Shown here one piece after another: positions 8,737-18,110 of a stretch of DNA of 64,000 bases. Made by a program: the position numbers and the translations under genes. Source of the DNA: Litchfieldia sinesaloumensis (GTDB lineage: Bacteria > Bacillota > Bacilli > Bacillales > Bacillaceae_L); contig NZ_LT732529.1 of NCBI RefSeq assembly GCF_900156865.1, positions 3,008,508 to 3,072,507 of the forward strand, in the 5' to 3' direction. Numbering within the stretch: the first letter of the stretch is position 1; every line of letters begins with the position of its first letter. The notes under the pieces were generated by a model that was not told the origin of the DNA, made no database searches, and was given only the letters and a program-made list of their open reading frames with translations.

Positions 8737-9519
8737 TCACTCCTCAAAGGATTCGTAATTCTCAATAACGTTTTCGGGACTGCTTAAAATCATGTTTGGT
8801 TCTACATTAGAACTCGGGTTCTCTGGGTCCAAGCGAAAATCAACATTCACTTCTCCATAAACCTTCGCATCTAAATTTGACCACGGTAAATTACTGATAT
8901 AAGCAGTATTGATATAGTCCGTGATGTCTTCTGCCTCATCCACAAATCCTATTGAGAGAACATATTGTCGAGTATCCAAACCTTTCAACAAATTAAACAA
9001 ATTATAAATCCCTTGGCTATACTGATTCACGTCGGGAATCCCAGAGGTTTGAATACCAGCAATGATACTAACACTAGCGTTTTTACTTGTTTTAAGTATT
9101 TCTTCTACAGATTTTTTCTGCTGGCTCTCGTCATTCCCTGTGTTACGTAAAATGACTTTGAATGGTGTCCCCGGTGGTAATTCACTAGTAATTTGATCTT
9201 CTAACTTCTGTTGAAGTTCGTTTGCCCACTTAGCTGGTAAATAAAGATCAATATACTCTTCCCCATCCTCTTGAACTGTAAAAACTACCTCAGGTTTTCC
9301 TTTAGGGTGAACAGTTATAAGGCCACCGCCATATAAATCTTCAAAAAGCTTACTTCCCTCTTTTGACCACATAACCTCAAATTCGGTATCATACTTCTCT
9401 TCCAAATACTCAATGGCTTTTTCTTCCTTACTCGCGCTACTTGCACTCATACACCCTGTTCCTCCTATTAGGAGAAGGAATAGAAGAAGGAATAAAACTC
9501 CCCTCTGTTGTAACCTCAT
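8737..9519 (-). CDS. Paralogous lipoprotein B, candidate immunity protein
   Basis: 260 residues. The N-terminus M-R-L-Q-Q-R, a hydrophobic stretch and GGTGC at about residues 19-23 form a signal with a weak lipobox (Gly instead of Leu/Val/Ile at -3). The mature part begins with K-Y-L-E-E-K-Y-D-T-E-F-E-V, and the sequence is closely similar throughout to the lipoprotein at 11071-11856. About 60 bases of leader are also shared, so the gene arose by segmental duplication. It follows the lipase-like gene. By analogy with S. aureus TslA/TilA, surface lipoproteins next to a type VII lipase are candidates for immunity; this is inference. Confidence 0.85.
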   Translation of the reverse strand: MRLQQRGVLFLLLFLLLIGGTGCMSASSASKEEKAIEYLEEKYDTEFEVMWSKEGSKLFEDLYGGGLITVHPKGKPEVVFTVQEDGEEYIDLYLPAKWANELQQKLEDQITSELPPGTPFKVILRNTGNDESQQKKSVEEILKTSKNASVSIIAGIQTSGIPDVNQYSQGIYNLFNLLKGLDTRQYVLSIGFVDEAEDITDYINTAYISNLPWSNLDAKVYGEVNVDFRLDPENPSSNVEPNMILSSPENVIENYESFEE

Positions 9520-9666
9520 TTGGCACCTTCCTTATGTAAAAATGACGATTATCTTTTATAAAGTGTGTCTATTGCCGCGTTATGTTGTACGTTGGGCTCA
9601 GAGTGTTGCTCCTTCTTTCAATACATTTTCTGTTGAGGAACCGTCCCCCTGGATCTCTTTTCATAG

Positions 9667-11064
9667 CTAACGAATAACCCTCGCCTTACTCAGGAGCTTC
9701 GTTTCACTCGAATCCAGCAAACGTGCCGTCGTATTTAGGTAGTCAATGTTTTGATTGAGCCTGTAAGAAAAGGAAGTCAGGATATCAGCCTTCAACACAT
9801 GGCGCATATCTAGGAAATCAACCTCCCAATAGAGCGAATCGATTCTGTCATTGAGAATGCTGACTCTTCGTTTAATCTTTTCCAGTCTTTGTGCATAGTA
9901 GTAAAGTCGGTCGACGTTCACCTTTAGATATGGTTCAACTGGGAAGTAGCCACCCATTTTCGCGACTACCTTTACAAATAGGATCGCAGCTTTTGATGCT
10001 ACATCTGCTAGAAACTGGTTGATTTCAGCCTTGACTTGTTTGGTTAGCTCTTTTACATTGTTGATTAATTTAGATGTTTCTTCTTTCACCCAGTTAATTG
10101 CTTTTTCGAGCCCTTTTTCCGCTGCCTCTAAGATATATAAAGTGGCGTCTCGAATTGCTGCCGCCGCCCTATATGCAAGTACCTTTGGATGAAGTGAAGC
10201 AGCTAGCATAATCGTCCCAGCAATTGGATTTGCAATATCACGGACTAAGGACGCACCATCAGATGCATTTTTAAAGTCGCCTCCTGGAGCGAAATCAACA
10301 CTGTCCAACCCATGTGCATACATAAGACCTTCATCCGTGCTATTCAACTTAACCGTCTTATCTACATATGGCGCGTATCCAAGGGACGAAACAAAGTCAC
10401 CCTCATGGACGATAAACGTATTCCGATCCTCAAGTGCTCTTTTTTGCTCCATAGTTAAGGTCCAATAATAAAGAGGAGCCCCGTTTACAACGTACGAAGT
10501 CAGACTTTCATCCTCGAGATTATTAACCAGTACGTATTCTGCTAGATTCCCACCTTTGGAATGACCAAATACGTACTGCTGTCCATCTAACCCTTTAATG
10601 AACCGTTCATAAAATTCATTTGCTTCTCGTTGCTGTTGAATCGTAATTCCGATCCCAGCCTCGACATTGGAAACCCAGTCCGTTGCAATATGGCCTACAT
10701 CCTTTAAATCCTCACTACCCCTATAGATGGCAGTTCCATTTCCCTGCTTGTCGGTAAAGGCGTACCCCACAAAGCCTGAGTACGAGTCTCCGTCTGTATT
10801 TCCACCATTAGGATTGTTATTTTGATAGCCAACTAACTGGATTTCCTTCAAAGGAGTATTTGAGTTCATTCGAATGTACTCATCGATAGCGTCATATTTT
10901 AATTGAGCTTTCGGATCTAAACCGTCGTAATCGATATATCCCATAATATCCTCAACCGAATGTGGGCTATTTGCAGAGATTTCGCCTACACTATTCGGTA
11001 CATCTAAATAGGACAACTGTAATAAAATATATTTTTCATGTTCAGATAAATTTGAGAGAGACAC
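9667..11064 (-). CDS. Lipase-like type VII effector candidate (alpha/beta hydrolase, GHSKGG)
   Basis: 465 residues from a GTG start with GAGGAG nine bases upstream, beginning six bases after the stop of lipoprotein A. The N-terminal 270 residues look like a Mbeg1/DUF2974-type alpha/beta hydrolase: AIYRGSED (about 112-119) and the nucleophile elbow VFGHSKGGNLAEY at about 167-179, with Ser in G-H-S-K-G; an Asp and His around HEGDF and YAHGLD could complete the triad. The C-terminal 190 residues are helical, including an Ala-rich segment and a coiled coil (YYYAQRLEKIKRRVS). No Sec signal is visible. Catalytic domain first and helical domain last is the reverse-order layout reported for the S. 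aureus type VII lipase TslA. I infer a secreted lipase toxin; a housekeeping cytosolic hydrolase is the alternative. Confidence 0.82.
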   Translation of the reverse strand: MSLSNLSEHEKYILLQLSYLDVPNSVGEISANSPHSVEDIMGYIDYDGLDPKAQLKYDAIDEYIRMNSNTPLKEIQLVGYQNNNPNGGNTDGDSYSGFVGYAFTDKQGNGTAIYRGSEDLKDVGHIATDWVSNVEAGIGITIQQQREANEFYERFIKGLDGQQYVFGHSKGGNLAEYVLVNNLEDESLTSYVVNGAPLYYWTLTMEQKRALEDRNTFIVHEGDFVSSLGYAPYVDKTVKLNSTDEGLMYAHGLDSVDFAPGGDFKNASDGASLVRDIANPIAGTIMLAASLHPKVLAYRAAAAIRDATLYILEAAEKGLEKAINWVKEETSKLINNVKELTKQVKAEINQFLADVASKAAILFVKVVAKMGGYFPVEPYLKVNVDRLYYYAQRLEKIKRRVSILNDRIDSLYWEVDFLDMRHVLKADILTSFSYRLNQNIDYLNTTARLLDSSETKLLSKARVIR

Positions 11065-11070
11065 TTAACA

Positions 11071-11856
11071 TCACTCCTCAATCGGTGTGTAATTTTCAAC
11101 TACACTATTTACATCTCTGATAATTAGATTTGGATTCACAAGATCACTTGGATTGTCAGGATTTTTTCGATCGTCGATTGCAATGACCCCGTAAACATTA
11201 GCCTTTAAATTTTCCCAAGTGATGTTGTTTACGTAAGATGTTCGAATAAAGTCACTTACATCTTCCGATTGGTCCACAAACCCTACAGAGACAACATATT
11301 TATTTACTCCAAGATTTTTAAGCATGTTATAAAGATTATAAATACCTTGACTATATTGACTTACTTCAGGTTCGCCATCTGTTTGAATCGCTGTCATGAT
11401 ACTAACAACGACCGTATTACTTTCATTCAACACTTCATCGACCGTTTTATTCTTGTTTGTGGAGTCACTCATTCTCGAATTACTGATAATTACTTTATAA
11501 GGAGTGTCTGTCGGTAACTCTTTTTCAATATCTGCTTTTAGTTTCTCCTGTAATTCTTGTGACCACTTAGCCTGTAGGTATGTTTCTGTGTATGGCTCTT
11601 CACTACCCTTTATTGTAAAAATGACATCAGGCTCGCCTTTTGGATGAACTGTTACAACATCCCCGCCATACAGGTCCTCAAAAAGTTTGCTACCTTCTTC
11701 TACATGCATAACTTCAAATTCGGTATCATACTTTTCTTCCAAATACTTAACTGCCTTTTCTTCCGTACTCGCGCTACTTGAGTTCATACACCCTGTTCCT
11801 CCTATTATGAGAATGAATAGAAGAAGGAATAAAACTACCCTCTTTTGTAACCTCAT
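11071..11856 (-). CDS. Paralogous lipoprotein A, candidate immunity protein
   Basis: 261 residues with N-terminal M-R-L-Q-K-R, a hydrophobic core and GGTGC ending at Cys23 (weak lipobox), so probably membrane-anchored. Closely similar over its whole length to 8737-9519, including the shared block SQYSQGIYNL and the C-terminal V-x-E-N-Y-x-x-x-E-E ending. It is the first gene of the lipase module and its stop is six bases from the lipase start, suggesting co-translation. The leader upstream is a near copy of that before lipoprotein B. I do not recognise a named family; the immunity role is inferred from context. Confidence 0.85.
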   Translation of the reverse strand: MRLQKRVVLFLLLFILIIGGTGCMNSSSASTEEKAVKYLEEKYDTEFEVMHVEEGSKLFEDLYGGDVVTVHPKGEPDVIFTIKGSEEPYTETYLQAKWSQELQEKLKADIEKELPTDTPYKVIISNSRMSDSTNKNKTVDEVLNESNTVVVSIMTAIQTDGEPEVSQYSQGIYNLYNMLKNLGVNKYVVSVGFVDQSEDVSDFIRTSYVNNITWENLKANVYGVIAIDDRKNPDNPSDLVNPNLIIRDVNSVVENYTPIEE

Positions 11857-11960
11857 TTGGCACCTTCCTTATGTAAAAATGACGATTATTTTTTATAAAG
11901 TGTGTGTATTGCCTCGTGATGTTCTGGTTTGGCTTGGGCTGTTGGGCCTTCTTTCGTTAT

Positions 11961-12073
11961 ATGGGACACATTCCCCGATTTATGGGACATTACTTTGGAT
12001 TTATGGGACACTTCTATAACTTTAAGGGACAATCTTGGCCTTTTATGGGACAGTACTCCGATTTTATGGGACA
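11961..12073. repeat. 21-bp-phased ATGGGACA array 1 (six units)
   Basis: ATGGGACA (AAGGGACA in unit four) starts at 11961, 11982, 12003, 12024, 12045 and 12066, exactly 21 bp apart. It is followed by a hairpin (ATCCCGG...CCGGGAT, 12081-12106) and then six degenerate TTGTGCCC units on the same 21-bp phase at 12106, 12127, 12148, 12169, 12190 and 12211. Confidence 0.95.
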
Positions 12074-12250
12074 AACCAGTATCCCGGTCGAACCCGCAGC
12101 CGGGATTGTGCCCTAACTTCGAATAATTGTGCCCCAAGTAGGGAGAATCCCTCCCTAACCCGCATTATTTGTGCCCGACCTACTAAAATTTCTGCCTAAA
12201 CACCAAATCATTGCTCCCAAGCCAAAATCCAGCCGGCCATTTTTTCGGAT

Positions 12251-12363
12251 ATGGGACACATTCCCCGATTTATGGGACAGTACTTTGGATTTATGGGACA
12301 CTTCTTTAACTTAAAGGGACAATCTTGGCCGTTTATGGGACAGTACTCCTATTTTATGGGACA
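12251..12363. repeat. 21-bp-phased ATGGGACA array 2 (six units)
   Basis: Second copy, displaced by exactly 290 bp from array 1. Units start at 12251, 12272, 12293, 12314 (AAGGGACA), 12335 and 12356. The following TTGTGCCC half is also conserved (about 12396-12510). Confidence 0.95.
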
Positions 12364-12540
12364 AACCAGTATTCCGGTCGAAACCGCAGCCGGGATTGTG
12401 CCCTAAGTCCGAATGTTTGTGCCCTAAGCCGGGAGAATCCCTCCCTAACCCGCACTATTTGTGCCCGACCTACCAAAATTTCTGCCTAAACACCAAATCA
12501 TTGCTCCCAAGCCAAAATCCAGCCGGCCATTTTTTCGGAT

Positions 12541-12653
12541 ATGGGACACATTCCCCGATTTATGGGACATTACTTTGGATTTATGGGACACTTCTATAAC
12601 TTTAAGGGACAATCTTGGCCGTTTATGGGACAGTACTCCGATTTTATGGGACA
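12541..12653. repeat. 21-bp-phased ATGGGACA array 3 (six units)
   Basis: Third copy, 290 bp from array 2. Units start at 12541, 12562, 12583, 12604 (AAGGGACA), 12625 and 12646. The copy ends after the ATCCCGG...CCGGGAT hairpin and one TTGTGCCC unit, close to the 3' end of the yukD gene. Together 11857-12732 holds no credible gene. Confidence 0.95.
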
Positions 12654-12732
12654 AAACAGTATCCCGGTCGAACCCGCAGCCGGGATTGTGCCCTAGCCCA
12701 AATTCAAATCCAGCACCAACCATCCCCCAAAC

Positions 12733-12984
12733 CTACACCAACATCAGTTTCTTCCCGTTTGCGAATCCTAGTTCTTCAACGGTTTGGTTTATATCAAAAA
12801 TCGTGCCTGTTTCGCGGTCGCACACCACCGTGGTGTCGGTTGCGACGAAGTAACCGTTTGAGAGCTCTGTCATTGTGTTTGCGAGTAAGAAAGTCACTTC
12901 ATAGAGCTTGCTTTGGGCCGGAATGAAGACGTCGTAGGATTCGCCAGAGGCTGGAATGAACACTTCGACTAACACGTTATCCAT
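12733..12984 (-). CDS. yukD: YukD/EsaB-family ubiquitin-like type VII component
   Basis: 83 residues from the ATG at 12984, which has AGGAGG nine bases upstream inside the end of essC; the genes overlap by 8 bp. The sequence begins with the ubiquitin-like beta strand VLVEVFIPASGESYDVFIPA and ends EELGFANGKKLMLV, as in YukD/EsaB proteins of about 80 residues. YukD-family proteins adopt a ubiquitin fold without the conjugating C-terminal Gly-Gly, and none is present here. EsaB is needed for substrate secretion in S. aureus. Its coupling to the EssC-type gene supports the assignment. Confidence 0.88.
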   Translation of the reverse strand: MDNVLVEVFIPASGESYDVFIPAQSKLYEVTFLLANTMTELSNGYFVATDTTVVCDRETGTIFDINQTVEELGFANGKKLMLV

Positions 12985-15900
12985 GGTAGACTGCCTCCTC
13001 TTCACGAACTGCCGAACCCGTTAGTAACTTAACTAACTTTGGTTTTCCTTTTAAAAGCACGTATCCAAAGCCTTCTGGAATCTCTTGGTACATGCTGTTT
13101 GTCACTTTTGAAACTTTTAATAAAAATTGATCGGTTATACCATTTCCAACCCAGATGCCATCACTTAACGATGCTTGCTTTTTGAACCATGGCTCGAATG
13201 CCACTGAATTCAAGGCATCGGCGCGGTCTGAGATAATGATGAATACATTGAGTCCATCTCCGCGTTCTAAGAACACCTTCAATTTATCTTGGCCATCCTC
13301 TGATAAAAGCATCATCATGTCGTTGAAGGAATGAACGATGCAGTAGAGTGGTTCGAACACTGGTGGTTCCGTCCCCTCTTCAATTGCATCCTTTGTCGTA
13401 TTGTTTCGGTACACCAATGTGTTGAACAGCTCAACCACCGTACTTTCGATGTCTGCTGCAATTGTCACATGCTTTCCACCCACATGGGCAAGCTCCTCGT
13501 TCGGGTCAATCACGACAACTTCATTTTTCTCATTTGTACAAACAATTTCCGTTAGCCCCTGCATCACGCCTGCACAGTTTTCACTGCTACTGCCCAAGAC
13601 GAGATTCACAAACGATTGACCAAAATCAAAGTACTGAACAGCTAGTGAATCTTTTTCAACACCAATTGGTAGCTTACTTAACTTGGTGTGACGAATTTCA
13701 TCTTGCAGATACTCAATATCGACTTTTTCAGGTAAGACCGGAATTCGTTTTGCTCCACTCTTGCCCCAACTATCACGCAAGCTACGACAGTAATCGGTGA
13801 TGTATTGATACATATCACGGGCACCCTCGGTAATGAGCGCAACCTGGAACTCATACACATCGTCAGCTTTGAAGATACCTCGCCCCTTATGTTTCGATGG
13901 GTACACACCGTCGACATTACCAAGTACCGCTGAATATTCTGATGTGTCATTAAGCTGCAACACATAGAGCTGCTTGAAGTTTTGCATCAAGCGGTAACGA
14001 ATCGCTCCAGTATGAGAAGCCGTTACGATAAAATAAATCCCGTACTTCGTGCCTTCACGAGTGAGGTACGAAATCGTCTCCTCGTGTGCTTCATACATTT
14101 CTGAAAACGCCGAGTAGTTGTGAATCACGATTACAATTGACGGTAAGCCATCCTCTGATAGACGGTTGTATGTTTGTAAATCACCGCCATAATTCGAAAG
14201 GAGCTTCTTACGTGTTTCGATCTCGCCGCCTAACATTTTAAAGAGATTATCAATCTTCTCACTATCATGTGATAAAAGAACATCCCCGATATGTGGCGCT
14301 TCACGGAACCAACTTAATGTCTCCGAACTAAAGTCTAGTAGATACGCATGCAGCTCATCTGGCGTATGGGATTCCATTAACGAGTACATTAACGACGCGA
14401 TAAACGTTGTCTTCCCGCTACCCGCAACACCATAAATAATAGTATTGCCATCTTGGGTGATTGGTAGTCTCATAACCTGCTGGCGTTGGTTCGCCGGATC
14501 GTCGTACTCCCCAATCACAGGGTTCAGTTCAAAGCGAGTTGTTGTCTCATCTTGATATTTCTCAGCTAACTGATCTAAATAAATCAACGCAGGTATCGGG
14601 TCTAGCCATAGCTGCTTGACCTTGATATTTTCCTGTTTTGCTAGACTTTCTAAGTACTTCGTCACTTCATCAATTTGCTTCGGTGGATTCTTGACCCCTG
14701 TTTTACGATCAATCTTCGCACTCTTGATGACGCGACCTAAATGGTCAATCACGCGAATGCTTTCATCCACACGTTTCTCAATTTTTTCAGATGGGTAGTA
14801 CGGTGCACCACCCCAAGCGGATTGACCAAGCTCGAATAGCTCGTTATATCCAACCTGTAGGTAAAAACGACCTGTCGTAGAGAGCTCTGCAGCATCTGGT
14901 CGCTTGATGACCTCCATACTATCCGCTTTTTCCTGTACCTTCAGACTAATTCGGAACTTCGAGTTACTCCAAATTTGGTCATCAACCACACCGGACGGTT
15001 TTTGTGTCGCCAAAATCAAATGGACACCTAAGCTTCGTCCAATACGAGCCGCACTTACTAGCTGCTCCATGAACTCTGGTTGCTGTGTTTTCAGCTCGGC
15101 GAACTCGTCTGAAATCATAAACAAATGCTGTAACGGTTCTTGTACTAACCCTTCACGATACAGCTTCTGGTATTTATAAATGTCAATATTACTCTCGTTC
15201 ATCCGGCGACTCGTCTCGCTGAAAATCGACTGGCGACGCTTCAGCTCACTTTGAATCGAGATCAATGAACGTTTAACTGCTGCTCCATCAAGGTTTGTAA
15301 TCGTACCAGCTAGATGTGGCAGGTTTAAAAAGGCATTCGCCATTCCACCACCCTTATAGTCGATTAAAATAAACGCAACTTCATCTGGGTGATAATTCAC
15401 AGCAAGCGATAAGATGAATGTCATGATGAATTCACTCTTACCAGACCCTGTCATACCCGCAATCAGCCCGTGTGGTCCATGGTATTTTTCATGAAGGTCC
15501 AGCTTAAACAATTCACCCATCGTGTCGACTCCAATTGGCGTTTCAATCGAGAGGACTGGATTGTTTTCCTTCCAGCGAGTTAGAGCGTTCAAATGCTCAA
15601 TTTTACTTACTCCGAACATTTCAAGGAAAGTCAGCATTTCAGGTAGCGTGTAGGCTTCAACAGAAGATGCGAGCTTAATATTGGCTAAGCGAATCGCAAC
15701 CTCTTCCGCATCATCACGCTCATAAAATTCAGCATCAAATGCAGTATATGAACCAGAAATATCATCCTTGTCATAAATTTTCGACATGTCATCGGCAAGC
15801 TCCACAACCATTGTACATTCCTTCGGTAAGTTTTTAAGCTCATCGTATAATGTCACAAGGCTAATGCCGATGTTCTGTTTTTCTTCTAATAGAAGGTTGA

Positions 15901-17587
15901 TCATCTCGGCTCTTGATGCGAGCGACTTACTCATTGAGAAAATCAAGTAGTGCTGGTCAAGGTCCTTTAACTGTTCCTCATCAAGGCTTGCACGATAGGC
16001 AATTTCCTTTTCAAAGTAAGAAGACAGCTCCTTTACCTCAGTTGCATCCGTCGCAATAAAGCGAATCTGCATCGACTCATCCCAAACATGTGGGAGCCAT
16101 CTAGCAAACTTCCAGTACTCCTCTTCATTCTTATCGTAAAGGAATACAAGCTTTAGCTCGTCATAGCTGTGGAGGGCGGTTAATTGAAAAATAAGCCCCT
16201 TCACAAAATCCTGGACTCGACTGCGACGCCCAATCACACCACTGACATATTCCTCCACAAAGCTTAGAGTCACGGGCACTTGTTTTAAAATGTGTGGTGC
16301 CTCGACCATTTTATATAGCTCATCCTGAAGATTATCATCCTCAAGAGTAAATTTTTTCTCCGGGTACTTCAGCTCTGCATTTAGAGGCAAATCACCTAGC
16401 CCAAGACGGACCTTAAGAAAATCATTCTGCCCAATCCCACGCTCCCACAGATTTCTTTTTTGCATCGTAATCCGTGAGATTAGATTTTGCAGGGCCACAT
16501 GGTTTTCATGAAGAATTTCACTTTGACGTTCACATTCTTCTTCAATCACCCCAGCCATTTCTTCGATGTATGCCGAGTATTTTTCCTGTCGTTTGCCTTC
16601 AAGCTTAATTCGTTGCTTCTTCTCGTGACGCTTCGTTAAAATCGGCCAGAGTACCGTTCCGATTAACATACTAAGTGACATCATCAAGGTCGGCATTGCA
16701 TACATGATGTCGCCACCACGTGCCATCACATTATTCAACGTGAAAAGCCCGGTGAACAAGGACGCCATCCCCATCGTGATGGACGGACCAAGCATGAACA
16801 TCAATGGCGTTTCATCAATATTCGGTTTCTGTGGCGGCGGATCAATTCTGATTTCTTTCCTTTCAATGTCGCGTTTAAACCGAGGCGAACGATAAAATAG
16901 ATCATCATTTATTTCTTCTGTCTGGAAGTCATCAAGTGGTTCTTCATCTTCTATAATCGGCTTTTGCACCTGGAACGGACGAAACGCATTGCGGTCTAAA
17001 AATACCAATTGGTGTGGGTTATTCAGTGATAGCAGCTTGCCATTGTAGATGATTTTTAATCCCATGATGTAGATCACATCACCGGTTGATAGCACTTTTT
17101 CCGTAACTCGCTCCCCATTCACATAGGTACCGTTCGAGCTGTTGTTGTCACGTATAATCGCATGACCTTGTGCATCATACTGGATCACACAATGGGAGCT
17201 TGAAACAAGCTTATTTGCAAAACGGATGTGAGAGTCATTACCACGCCCGATTCGAATACTAGTACCTGTTACTTCATGCTTTGTATACTCATTTCGATCG
17301 TTCGTTGGCGGCTCTACATATAAAAGTGCAGAAGTGTCATTGTTGCGGGAAATCGTGTATGTCTTAAATGGCTCAATTTCCTGCTTCACAAGCGTCTCCT
17401 GCTTGTCGTTAGCAAGAAATGCGGTTTTGTTCGACTTTAAAAACCACTTGCCATCCTCTGCCTCAATCGCGATCATATCCTTCGGCTCGCCGTTATTGTC
17501 CTCAGACTTTAAAATATAGCGACCCGTAATCCGCTCTGGCAGAACATATGTAAATGCCTTTTCCCGATCAAATAGAGTTAAAATCAA
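12977..17587 (-). CDS. essC: EssC/YukB-type FtsK-SpoIIIE ATPase of the type VII secretion system
   Basis: 1536 residues from the TTG at 17587 with AAGGAG nine bases upstream (the GTG at 17635 has no site). Order: an N-terminal beta-rich domain, then a canonical FHA domain at about 105-180 (IRIGRGNDSHI, SSHCVI, SSNGTYVNG). Two transmembrane helices follow at about 262-284 and 296-317, then a linker and three FtsK/SpoIIIE ATPase domains. Domain 1 has Walker A GMTGSGKS (about 711-718) and Walker B LFMISDEFAE. Domain 2 has Walker A GVAGSGKTTF (about 1070). Domain 3 is degenerate (GSSSENCAG), as often in EssC. Length is typical of EssC (about 1480-1500 aa). It drives export of WXG100 proteins and their partners. 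Overlap with yukD and spacing from the upstream membrane proteins suggest one operon. The FHA domain is the obvious port for phosphothreonine input from the kinase encoded downstream. Confidence 0.97.
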   Translation of the reverse strand: MILTLFDREKAFTYVLPERITGRYILKSEDNNGEPKDMIAIEAEDGKWFLKSNKTAFLANDKQETLVKQEIEPFKTYTISRNNDTSALLYVEPPTNDRNEYTKHEVTGTSIRIGRGNDSHIRFANKLVSSSHCVIQYDAQGHAIIRDNNSSNGTYVNGERVTEKVLSTGDVIYIMGLKIIYNGKLLSLNNPHQLVFLDRNAFRPFQVQKPIIEDEEPLDDFQTEEINDDLFYRSPRFKRDIERKEIRIDPPPQKPNIDETPLMFMLGPSITMGMASLFTGLFTLNNVMARGGDIMYAMPTLMMSLSMLIGTVLWPILTKRHEKKQRIKLEGKRQEKYSAYIEEMAGVIEEECERQSEILHENHVALQNLISRITMQKRNLWERGIGQNDFLKVRLGLGDLPLNAELKYPEKKFTLEDDNLQDELYKMVEAPHILKQVPVTLSFVEEYVSGVIGRRSRVQDFVKGLIFQLTALHSYDELKLVFLYDKNEEEYWKFARWLPHVWDESMQIRFIATDATEVKELSSYFEKEIAYRASLDEEQLKDLDQHYLIFSMSKSLASRAEMINLLLEEKQNIGISLVTLYDELKNLPKECTMVVELADDMSKIYDKDDISGSYTAFDAEFYERDDAEEVAIRLANIKLASSVEAYTLPEMLTFLEMFGVSKIEHLNALTRWKENNPVLSIETPIGVDTMGELFKLDLHEKYHGPHGLIAGMTGSGKSEFIMTFILSLAVNYHPDEVAFILIDYKGGGMANAFLNLPHLAGTITNLDGAAVKRSLISIQSELKRRQSIFSETSRRMNESNIDIYKYQKLYREGLVQEPLQHLFMISDEFAELKTQQPEFMEQLVSAARIGRSLGVHLILATQKPSGVVDDQIWSNSKFRISLKVQEKADSMEVIKRPDAAELSTTGRFYLQVGYNELFELGQSAWGGAPYYPSEKIEKRVDESIRVIDHLGRVIKSAKIDRKTGVKNPPKQIDEVTKYLESLAKQENIKVKQLWLDPIPALIYLDQLAEKYQDETTTRFELNPVIGEYDDPANQRQQVMRLPITQDGNTIIYGVAGSGKTTFIASLMYSLMESHTPDELHAYLLDFSSETLSWFREAPHIGDVLLSHDSEKIDNLFKMLGGEIETRKKLLSNYGGDLQTYNRLSEDGLPSIVIVIHNYSAFSEMYEAHEETISYLTREGTKYGIYFIVTASHTGAIRYRLMQNFKQLYVLQLNDTSEYSAVLGNVDGVYPSKHKGRGIFKADDVYEFQVALITEGARDMYQYITDYCRSLRDSWGKSGAKRIPVLPEKVDIEYLQDEIRHTKLSKLPIGVEKDSLAVQYFDFGQSFVNLVLGSSSENCAGVMQGLTEIVCTNEKNEVVVIDPNEELAHVGGKHVTIAADIESTVVELFNTLVYRNNTTKDAIEEGTEPPVFEPLYCIVHSFNDMMMLLSEDGQDKLKVFLERGDGLNVFIIISDRADALNSVAFEPWFKKQASLSDGIWVGNGITDQFLLKVSKVTNSMYQEIPEGFGYVLLKGKPKLVKLLTGSAVREEEAVYHG

Positions 17588-17687
17588 AGCATATCTCTCC
17601 TTAAAAGAAAAGCGTGAGATGCTATAAATCGACACCTCGAGCTAAACAGTTATACTTAGTTCAAATAGTGTAAAACTGACAATCGAA

Positions 17688-18104
17688 TCAGCTACTCCTT
17701 TTAAACGACTTCTTTTTGTTACCTTTGGGCGTACCCTTTTTCCTTCTAAATACGTTTAATATATTAAAATTCCACCAAAACACAGCAGATAAGAGACCCA
17801 GTATCAGAATCGAGTAACTTATACCATCTCCAAAGTTACGTCTGCCTGTAATGAAAATAATTAAATAGATGATAAAAATAAAACTAATGAGAGTTAGCAT
17901 CCCATTCAAGAAATACATCCCTGGATAGGAGACAGGATACTTACTCATCCATTTTAAAATCCAATAGTTTAGTAGTAGGAGTATGATAAGTCCAATCCCC
18001 CCACCAACCACGTTCCCTAGATAGATACTTTCTAAGGCATCAATGTAGAAAATCATGACGAAAAACAAGGAAAGGTACTGGAACCCTTTTATAAGAAAAA
18101 TCAC
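17688..18104 (-). CDS. Small polytopic membrane protein of the type VII locus
   Basis: 138 residues from a GTG start eight bases after an AAAGGCGGT site, only six bases after the previous gene. Four hydrophobic segments are visible (about 5-22, 33-50, 63-86 and 96-113). The C-terminus is strongly basic (RRKKGTPKGNKKKSFKRSS) and therefore cytoplasmic. I recognise no family. Its position between the WXG100-like gene and essC, where other systems keep EssA/EssB genes, suggests a membrane subunit of the channel (inference). Confidence 0.75.
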   Translation of the reverse strand: MIFLIKGFQYLSLFFVMIFYIDALESIYLGNVVGGGIGLIILLLLNYWILKWMSKYPVSYPGMYFLNGMLTLISFIFIIYLIIFITGRRNFGDGISYSILILGLLSAVFWWNFNILNVFRRKKGTPKGNKKKSFKRSS

Positions 18105-18110
18105 AGCTTT

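Noticed and set aside
11955..12700. CRISPR array
   Set aside because: Unit is only 8-10 bp conserved, spacing exactly 21 bp with similar spacers between arrays, plus an inverse half and no cas genes. This is not the direct-repeat and unique-spacer structure of CRISPR.
11886..12723. Several open frames on both strands through the 21-bp arrays, with heptapeptide repeats such as SHKSGVL or MGHIPRF
   Set aside because: The 21-bp period is a multiple of three, so any open frame yields heptad repeats. They lack ribosome sites, occur on both strands and recur in every array; treated as repeat DNA.
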